From assembly GCF_000183425.1 (NCBI RefSeq), contig NC_014759.1, positions 1,488,001-1,552,000 of the forward strand: a stretch of DNA of 64,000 bases. Reading direction: 5' to 3'. The notes under the pieces were generated by a model. That model was not told where the DNA came from and made no database searches. It worked only from the letters and a program-made list of their open reading frames with translations. Below, in pieces: positions 23,910 to 33,100 of the stretch (the first letter of the stretch is position 1; every line of letters begins with the position of its first letter). The stretch comes from Marivirga tractuosa DSM 4126 (GTDB lineage: Bacteria > Bacteroidota > Bacteroidia > Cytophagales > Cyclobacteriaceae). A program made the translations under genes and the position numbers.

Positions 23910-26147
23910 TTAAAATTTCAAGACCTTAAATTCTGTCCGTCTATTTAATTGATGTTCTTCTTCGCTACAATTAACACCATTCCCACAGTCATTGATCAAT
24001 TGTGTTTCACCATATCCTTTTCCACTAATCCTATCTTCATCAATTCCTTGAGATACAATGTATGCTGCCGAGGCTTTAGCTCTTTTATCTGATAACCTCA
24101 AATTGAAGGCGTCACTTCCTCTGGCATCAGTATGTGAACCTAATTCTATGACCATTTTAGGGTTTGCCTTCATCACTTCCACTATTTTATCTAATTCTTT
24201 CGCTGCATCTTTTCTTATTTCAGATTTACCCAAATCAAAATAAATTGGCTGAATATCAATTAATTTGCCAATATCCGCTCCTACTTCTATTTTGTCTAGA
24301 GCCAAATCCAAATTTTCAGACAAATCAAGGATTCCCGGTTTGTCCAGTTCCCGGTTGAAGGTCAATGTTTTAGATAAGAAACCCTCTTTTTCAATTTTAA
24401 TCTGAAAGCTTACCCTATCATTAAGTTTTTTATCATTTAAACTCAAATAAAATTCTCCTGCTTTGCTTGTTATTGTATCAAGGACAACTTTTCCAGTAAA
24501 ATTATCAATAAAGTGTACGCTAACGGAGTCTAATGGCCTATCCTGGTCACTTTCGACAATTACTCCTTTCAAGCCAAAATCGTATACCTTTAACAATTCA
24601 AATTTAACAACCCATTTATTACTATCGTTTTTTTGCGATATAAGCTCCTTGCTTTTAGATATATATCCTTTTCTTGAAACTTCAAGTAGATAAGTTTTAT
24701 TTGGCTTAATCGAAAACTGGTATTGTCCAGCATCATTAGTGCTTACGCTAGATTTACTATTAGTGTCACCTGATAAAGTTACAGTTGAATTAGATAATGG
24801 AAAATGCTCCTCAGAATCAATAACTGAACCCACTAGCTTATAATCGGCAATTAAGCTTACGCTAGAATTAAATTTATAAATATCATCTTGATTTTTGCTT
24901 CCTTCTCTATTGCTAGATAAAAAACCTGCCGTACCAGTTTCATCAACAATTAAGCTAAAGTCATCCAAAGAACTATTTATGGGTACTCCTAAATTTACTG
25001 GAACCGATGCTTCACTATCTTGTAATTTTAAGCCAAAAATATCCAAGCCTCCTAATCCACCATGGCCATTACTTGCAAAATATAGATATTGGTCTTGCCA
25101 AACAAAGGGAAACATTTCATTAGCTGCGGTATTGATAGATTCACCTAAATTAATAGGCTGGCCCCAAGATCCAGTCGAATCAATTTTACTCTTGTAAATA
25201 TCTGTACCGCCATAACCTCCAGGCATATCTGAAACAAAGTAAAGCGTTTTACCATCACCACTAATTGCCGGATGTCCTATGGAATATTCAGTACTATTTA
25301 GATTAATAGGTTGAGGTTCACTCCATTTGTCATCCAAATATCTACTGTGAAACAGTTGGAGCTTTGTAATTCCATCAGTGCTTTTCTTAAGTTTTTTCTT
25401 GTAATAATTATTTCGAGTCAATAGAAGCTCAGTATCATTATTATAAATCACCACTGGGCCTTCATGATATTTGGTGTTGATATGTTTAAAGAAACGACTT
25501 ACAGAACCATTCGCTGAATTATATTCAAACAAATCCAAATAGTCCGATTCATCCCAATTGAAGTCACCATTAATCAACCGACTTTTTTTCCTTGATGAAA
25601 CGAATAGAAGCAAACTGTCTCTATAAAAAGCTGGAGCAAAATCCATATTCGAGGCATTAAAGTCTGCTTTTTTGATATTCACTTGACCTACCTTATCGTA
25701 AAACCCTGATTGATTTTCTAAAGCCTTTAACTGAGCGGATGCAACTTCATCCCCTTCCTTCAATTCATCATACCACCGGTAGTAAATCTTAGCGTCTGCA
25801 TATCGCTCTACAGCACTTAAGGCTTGAGCATAATGTAAAAAATATAGGGCTGAATCAGACTCTTGGCTTGTTAAAACTTTAGCATACCACTCCACAGCCT
25901 GTTCTGGATCATTTAACTTTCTATAACTCTCTGCAATTTTGAGACTGACGTAATTTTGTACGCTATCTTTATTAATATTTTCAAAAGCCACTTTGTATTT
26001 CTCTAAAGCTTTTGAATAAGAGAAATTGTCAAAGTACCTTTCGGCCTGATCCAAATTCGATTCCCATATAGCACTTAAATCTTGTGCGACAGACACAGTA
26101 CTTATAAATGAAATTACTATAAAAATGTAAGTACTAATTTTTTTCAT
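23910..26147 (-). CDS. OmpA-family protein with TPR, PD40 propeller and CarboxypepD-like domains
   Basis: A 745-aa cell-envelope protein. Signal peptide 1-21 (ending SVAQ), TPR-like helices about 25-150, PD40/WD40-like beta-propeller about 170-430 (repeated GKTLYFVSDMPGGYGGTDIY and LYFASNGHGGLGGLDIF units), two CarboxypepD-regulatory-like beta-sandwiches about 435-605, and a C-terminal OmpA peptidoglycan-binding domain about 630-745 (GSHTDARGSDAFNLRLSDKR). It anchors to peptidoglycan near the outer membrane. The combination with PorP/SprF and a giant CTD adhesin on the same strand is a recurrent T9SS accessory locus; it probably supports export or surface attachment of the adhesin. Confidence 0.88.
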   Translation of the reverse strand: MKKISTYIFIVISFISTVSVAQDLSAIWESNLDQAERYFDNFSYSKALEKYKVAFENINKDSVQNYVSLKIAESYRKLNDPEQAVEWYAKVLTSQESDSALYFLHYAQALSAVERYADAKIYYRWYDELKEGDEVASAQLKALENQSGFYDKVGQVNIKKADFNASNMDFAPAFYRDSLLLFVSSRKKSRLINGDFNWDESDYLDLFEYNSANGSVSRFFKHINTKYHEGPVVIYNNDTELLLTRNNYYKKKLKKSTDGITKLQLFHSRYLDDKWSEPQPINLNSTEYSIGHPAISGDGKTLYFVSDMPGGYGGTDIYKSKIDSTGSWGQPINLGESINTAANEMFPFVWQDQYLYFASNGHGGLGGLDIFGLKLQDSEASVPVNLGVPINSSLDDFSLIVDETGTAGFLSSNREGSKNQDDIYKFNSSVSLIADYKLVGSVIDSEEHFPLSNSTVTLSGDTNSKSSVSTNDAGQYQFSIKPNKTYLLEVSRKGYISKSKELISQKNDSNKWVVKFELLKVYDFGLKGVIVESDQDRPLDSVSVHFIDNFTGKVVLDTITSKAGEFYLSLNDKKLNDRVSFQIKIEKEGFLSKTLTFNRELDKPGILDLSENLDLALDKIEVGADIGKLIDIQPIYFDLGKSEIRKDAAKELDKIVEVMKANPKMVIELGSHTDARGSDAFNLRLSDKRAKASAAYIVSQGIDEDRISGKGYGETQLINDCGNGVNCSEEEHQLNRRTEFKVLKF

Positions 26148-26211
26148 CTGATACTTATTTATAAATCTAAATTATCAATAATATAACTTGATACAATCTT
26201 GGATCATTAAG

Positions 26212-27141
26212 CTAAAAATACCTTGGGGTTACGACCTTATTCTTAGAAAAATCGAATCGATAATTTAACATTAACTCATGTGACCCCACATTTACTCTAC
26301 TTAGATCTGTGGTGGTATAAAAATCATAGGCATATCCAATCTGGATCTTGTTGGAGACTTGCAATTGCAAAATGGCATCAATAGAATCAAAGGATCGCCA
26401 GGATACTCCCAACCATACCACTTCCTGAAATAAAACAGAGGCATTCACATCAAACTCTACAGGTGCACCTTCAACGTATTTAACTAAAAGATGCGGTTTT
26501 AATTTCAGAAAATGGTTTATATCCATCACATATCCTACAGATGCGAAATAATGACGAAGAAGTTTTGAATCAGAATCTTCATTATTTTTATCGAAAGTAG
26601 TTTCAAGCACTTGAGGTGTAGATATTCCAGCAAAAAACCGATCGGTATAATAGTATAACCCTAGCCCCACATTGGGTTGAAATTCCTTGATGTCTCCGCT
26701 TTGAAAACTGGGATCAACACTCGAAACCTCGCTAAATGCAGCATCGAAATAAGTAAACCCTCCTGATATACCCATGGATAAGGTACTGTTATCGTTAAAG
26801 TTAATCTTATAGGAATAACTTCCATAGGCGCCTGTTTGAGAAGTTACACCCACCTCATCATTTAAAAACAACAAACCTACTCCTATTCTTTTGCTTTTAA
26901 TGGGAGCATGAGCACTAAAAGTTTGGGTGCTCGGAGCTCCATCAATTCCTATCCATTGTTCTCTTGCTAAAGCTGTAAGACTCAAGGTCTCGTGACTACC
27001 AGCATAAGCTGGATTGATAGCTAGACCATTAAACATATACTGGGTATACATTACTTGCTGCTGCGCATAAGCAAAACTAATATTCAGCATCAAAAACAAT
27101 ATCAGTTTGCTTACTCTTTTTGTAAAGCTTCTATTTTTCAT
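26212..27141 (-). CDS. T9SS outer membrane protein, PorP/SprF family
   Basis: A 309-aa protein with a signal peptide (ending SFAYAQQ) and the PorP/SprF barrel pattern (QQVMYTQYMFNGLAINPAYA, LTALAREQWIGIDGAPSTQT, later IGYAYDFYTTTDL). SprF-type proteins are needed for T9SS secretion or attachment of type B CTD cargo such as SprB. The start ATG 27141 is preferred to 27153; either way it abuts the adhesin stop codon (27153-27155), so it is in the same operon and very likely dedicated to that adhesin. Confidence 0.9.
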   Translation of the reverse strand: MKNRSFTKRVSKLILFLMLNISFAYAQQQVMYTQYMFNGLAINPAYAGSHETLSLTALAREQWIGIDGAPSTQTFSAHAPIKSKRIGVGLLFLNDEVGVTSQTGAYGSYSYKINFNDNSTLSMGISGGFTYFDAAFSEVSSVDPSFQSGDIKEFQPNVGLGLYYYTDRFFAGISTPQVLETTFDKNNEDSDSKLLRHYFASVGYVMDINHFLKLKPHLLVKYVEGAPVEFDVNASVLFQEVVWLGVSWRSFDSIDAILQLQVSNKIQIGYAYDFYTTTDLSRVNVGSHELMLNYRFDFSKNKVVTPRYF

Positions 27142-27152
27142 TTTCAGAATCA

Positions 27153-30100
27153 TTATCTCTTAATAGTTATGTACCCTGATAATGGCTTGCTACCATTACC
27201 TAAATCAATAAGGTAAAAATAAGTGCCATCAGGGACTGTATTTCCAGAAACAACTAGTCTGGCTTCCACTTCTCCTGCCCAACCATTATCGGTGTTATTA
27301 TAAGCAGTAGTGCCAAATACTTCATTTCCCCATCTGTTAAATACTTTTACCGTATTGTTAGGATAATTCTCAATCCCTTTAATCTGCCAAACGTCATTTA
27401 CCCCGTCTCCGTCAGGCGAGAACCCTTTAGTCACTTCAAATTCACCTGTAACTTCAATAGTTATCAGTTCACTCAAGTTATTTTCAAGATTTGGGTCGGC
27501 TTCATTACCTTCTATTTCAGCTTCATTCTGGATAATTCCAGTATTGTCTATTTGAGTTGTGATCAATAGGGTATCCGCCTGCCCATCAAGCATTTCACCA
27601 ATCAGCCATATCCCACTTGCCTCGTTATAATTCCCGGTAGTTGATTCGGAGGCCAAGAAAATTAGATCCATAGAAAGCATATCAAATACTTCAACACCGG
27701 TGGCGTCTCCATCGCCATTATTTTTAGCAATTAGCATGTAAACCACATTTTCCCCTCTCAAGTACGGCCCTTCACTCACAGTCTTTTGGATTTCAAGATC
27801 AATAGAACTTTCTCTGTCATCTGTTGGATCCAAATAGTCTGGCACACCGTCTCCATCTGTGTCGTCATTTGTTGGGTCGCCATCTCCATCAGCATCCTCT
27901 TCTAAGGTTGGAATGCCATCACCATCATCATCTTCATCTAAGTAGTCTGGAATACCATCCCCATCAGTATCATCATTCGTTGGATCTCCATCACCGTCTA
28001 TATCTTCATCTTCATTTGAAACCCCGTCTCCATCTGCATCCTGATCACATACATCACCTAAACCATCTCCATCAACATCTGACTGATCCGGGTTTGCGGT
28101 ATCAGGACAGTTATCATTCTCATCGGTAATACCATCTCCATCAGTATCGTTGTCGATATCACATCCATCCTCTGCATCAAGATAGTTAGCGATTCCGTCC
28201 TCATCACAATCGTCATTGGTCGGATCTCCGTCTCCATCAGTGTCCTCTTCTAGCGTTGGAATACCATCGCCATCATCATCTTCATCTAAATAATCTGGGA
28301 TACCGTCCCCATCTGTATCATCATTCGTTGGATCACCGTCTCCGTCACCGCCTATATCTTCATCTTCATTTGAAACTCCGTCTCCATCTGCATCCTGATC
28401 ACATACATCACCTAAACCATCTCCATCAACATCTAACTGATCCGGGTTTGCTGTATTAGGACAGTTATCATTCTCATCGGTAATACCATCTCCATCAGTA
28501 TCGTTGTTGGTATCGCATCCATCCTCTGCATCAAGATAGTTAGCGATTCCGTCCTCATCACAATCGTCATTGGTCGGATCTCCGTCTCCATCAGTGTCCT
28601 CTTCTAGCGTTGGAATACCATCTCCATCATCGTCCTCATCCAAATAATCTGGTATACCATCCCCATCTGTATCATCATTTGTTGGGTCTCCGTCACCGTC
28701 AATATCTTCAAATACGTCAGGCACTCCGTCACCATCGGAATCAATAAGGGTGTTATTTACAATCAATTCGTTACTTGTAGAATCTGTTATAGTAATTGTA
28801 CCGTCTGTTGTGCTGACCACTACATCATAAGTTCCATTTGTTAATGGTGCAGCTAATCCGCTTAAATCTAGTGTCCAGTTGCCTGAGCCATCAGTTGTCA
28901 ATTCTGAATCCACACCCAATACATAGGTTACCCCATCCACTGTTACTTCTAGCTCAGTAGCATTTACTTCGTCCCAGGTTCCCGTAATTACTGGGAGACC
29001 ATCGGTGCTCGTTAAAGTATTGACCGTTGGCGTAGCAAGGGACGAACTATCTACTGTTAATTCATTCGTACTTGTATCTGAAGCACTATTGCCTGCTACA
29101 TCTGATGTACTCACTACTACATCATAACTACCATCACTTAATGGTGATGCTAATCCGCTTAAATCTAGTGTCCAGTTACCTGAACCATCAGTGGTCAGTT
29201 CTGCATCTGTGCCTAATACATAGGTCACTCCATCTACCGTTACTTCTAACTCAGTAGCATTTGCTTCGTCCCAGGTTCCGGTAATTACTGGTAGACCATC
29301 GGTGCTCGTTAAAGTATTGACCGTTGGCGTAGCAAGGGACGAACTATCTACTGTTAATTCATTCGTACTTGCATCTGAAGCACCATTGCCCGCAGCATCG
29401 GATGTATTCACTGCCACATCATAACTGCCATCGCTTAATGGTGTAGCTAATCCGCTTAAATCTAGTGTCCAGTTGCCTGAGCCATCAGTCGTCAATTCTG
29501 AATCTACACCCAACACATAGGTTACCCCATTCACAGTTACTTCTAACTCAGTGGCATTTGCTTCATCCCAGGTTCCGGTAATTACTGGTAGACCATCCGT
29601 ACTTGTTGTTGGATCTACTGTCGGAGTCGCTGGTGGTGTACTGTCTACGATTAACTGATTGCTGGTCGCATCTGATGAACTATTGCCTGCCGCATCTGAT
29701 GTATTCACAACTACATCATAGCTGCCATCACCTAATGGTGTCGCTAATCCGCTTAAATCTAGTGTCCAGTTGCCCGAGCCATCAGTAGTCAATTCTGAAT
29801 CTACACCCAACACATAGGTCACTCCATTCACAGTTACTTCTAACTCAGTTGCATTTGCTTCATCCCAGGTTCCGGTAATTATTGGTAGGCCATCCGTACT
29901 TGTTGTTGGATCAACTGTCGGAGTCGCTGGTGGCGTATTATCAAAGGTAGTTGTCGCTTGTGTGGCTGCTGTATTGTTATTGCCTGCTGCATCTTGTGCT
30001 ACATTAGCTGCTACATCTACCGTGATATCGCCTGCTCCACTTGGCGTAATGTCTACTGTGTAAGTATTGCCATCAACAGCTACAAAGTTTGAAGCCGAGC

Positions 30101-33100
30101 CATTTCCTACTGTAATGTCTCCTACTACAAAGCCTGATACATCTTCACTGAACTCGATTGTAACATTATAAGCTGCTGTGCTGTTTACAATTGTTGGTTC
30201 TCCCTGTATGTCTACTGTTGGTGCAGTAGCATCAAAGCTAGTTACTGCTTGAGTGGCTGCTGTATTGTTATTGCCTGCTGCATCTTGTGCTACATTGGCC
30301 GTTACATCTACCGTGATATCACCTGCTCCACTTGGAGTAATGTCTACTGTGTAAGTATTGCCGTCAACAGCTACAAAGTTTGAAGCTGAGCCATTCCCTA
30401 CTGTAATGTCTCCTACTACAAAGCCTGTTACATCTTCACTGAACTCGATTGTAACATTATAAGCTGCTGTGCTATTTACAATTGTTGGTTCTCCCTGTAT
30501 GTCTACTGTCGGTGCGCTAGCATCAAAGGTAGTTACCGCTTGTGTCGCTGCTGTATTGTTATTGCCTGCTGCATCTTGTGCCACATTGGCCGCTACATCT
30601 ACCGTGATATTGCCTGCTCCACTTGGAGTAATGTCTACAGTATAAGTATTGCCGTCAACAGCTACAAAGTTTGAAGCTGACCCATTTCCTACTGTTATAT
30701 CACCCACCACAAATCCTGTTACATCTTCACTGAACTCGATCGTTACATTGTAGGCTGCTGTGCTATTTACTATTGTTGGCTCTCCCTGAATATCTACTGT
30801 TGGTGCAGTAGCATCAAAGGTAGTTGTCGCTTGAGTGGCTGCTGTATTGTTATTGCCTGCTGCATCTTGTGCTACATTAGCTGCTACATCAAGGGTGATA
30901 TCGCCTGCTCCACTTGGAGTGATGTCTACGGTATAAGTATTAGCATCTACACTCACAAAATTTGAAGCTGAGCCATTCCCTACTGTAATGTCTCCTACTA
31001 CAAAGCTTGTTACATCTTCACTGAACTCGACTGTTACAGTGTAGGCTGCTGTGCTATTTACACTTGCTGGTTCACCCTGAATGTCTACATCAGGAGGCGT
31101 TGTATCAGCTGCTGTAACAGTAATTGTAATAGCACTGCTGCCACTTACACAAGTCGTTGAGCTATTACTAACTGATAATGTAGCATTATATGTAGCTTCA
31201 GCGGCTGCTGCTGGAACAGTGATTGTGATTGGGCTAGCAGTTAATGCTGCATTAACAACATCTACGAAGCCTTGACCTTCAGCTGTGGCATCAAAATCAA
31301 TACTATACTGATCAGGAGCAACTGTAGTAGCAGAATATGTTAAATCCGCAGTTGTTGTTCCTTGTGTAACACTTGGGTTAGCACCGAGCGAAATTGTTGG
31401 GTTTGCAGGATCAGTGAGTGTAAATGGTCCGTTTAATACATTCGACCCACATCCGTTTCTAATTACACTTATATTGGTATATGAACCTTCATCAAGATTT
31501 GGGATTACTAAATTTCCTAATCCATCACTGACAATTGAAAATGGACCAACACCAACACCGTCATCTGTGTAGCTAACAATATATATAATTGAATTAGCAA
31601 GATTTCTAATAGTAATAGAGCCTTCATTTCCCCCGCAAGTTGTTGGATTACTACTCGCATCAAAAATGATTGCTGGTGTTTCATTAACTGTAATCGAAAT
31701 ACTGTAGTTTGTACTTACACAGCCCGTACCACTGTTTTTTACAGTTAATATTCCGTTATAAGTCGCTGCTGATGCACTCCCAGGTACTGTTAAACTAATA
31801 GGGCTTGCTGGAATTGCGGCATCAAATACATCAGTAAAACCAGCTGCTTCTGCTGATGCATCATAATCAATACTATATTGATCAGGAGAGTTTGTTGTTG
31901 CACTATATGCTAAATTCGCTGATGTTGCACCAGAACAGATTGTTGGAGAACTCCCTAAGGTAATTGATGGCGCAGATGAATTTGTTAAAGTTATTGGACC
32001 TGAGATTGTATTAGAAGTACAAGAAGAAGCATCTGCCACTCTAATATTTGTATATTCACCTTGATCAAGAGAAACAATCTCTAATACCCCTGAGGCATCA
32101 GAATTCAAACTTTGCGAAACAGCTGCCCCGTCTAAAAGATAGTCTACTGTATAAGTTGTAGAAGCAGCTAAGCCTGTAAGTTGAATAATCCCATCGGGGC
32201 TTGCGCAATTAGTGGGTTGTACATGAGTACCCTCGGCAATTGTTGCACTTCCGGGATCTGTAAGGGATATAGGTCCGCTGATTATATTGGATTGACAACC
32301 AGATTCAGTAACTCTAATATCTGCGTATGACCCAGCGCTAAGATTATTAATCAATAAATTACCGCTCCCATCAGAACTAATTGTTCTTGTACCAACCGCA
32401 ACACCATTTTCATCATAATCAACAGAATATGAAATAGAAGGTGTCAAGCCTGTTAATTGAATTGAGCCATCTGTCCCACCGCAACTACTTGGGTCTAAAA
32501 TTGTACCCGATGCTATTTCAGGACTATTAATAACAATATTTATAGCAGTTGCAGTACCAATACATCCAGTCGTGCTGTTTTTAATAAATAAATTAGCATT
32601 ATATATATCATTGGATGCTGCAGCAGGAACCACCACATCAATAGGACTCAAAGGAAATGTAGCGTCCACAACATCCACAAAACCTTGTGCTTCAGCAGCA
32701 GCATCAAAATCAATACTATACAAGTCAGGTGAATTAGTTGTAGCACTGTACGGAATTGATGCAGAGGTTTCTCCCTGACATAAATCTGTTATTGTTCCCA
32801 CAGTAATAGTAGGCAATGGATTTACTGTAATGGGGGTTGTGCCAAATGTATTTTCACAAGTTATTCCAATCCTTAAAGCTTTAACGGATATTGAGGTCAT
32901 GCTTGGTGTAAGCGAACCAGTATTGAGTGTTGTTGGAAAACCTGTACCAAGAAACGAGGATCCTGTATTATTCCCATCCTGATCCACTAGCTGATAAACC
33001 ACCAAGTTTTCAGTATTGGTTAGGTCAAATGAAATAAATTCAGTTTCACAATCTTCAGTTGACCCTGAAGCAGATACAGTTTGCACAATTGGTGGCTGAC

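Noticed and set aside
27830..31100. CRISPR-like periodic repeats
   Set aside because: The periodicity is about 290-300 bp and in frame with a protein; there are no spacers or cas genes.
27800..31300. Many open frames on the plus strand opposite the adhesin
   Set aside because: His/Leu-rich shadows of the repetitive adhesin gene.
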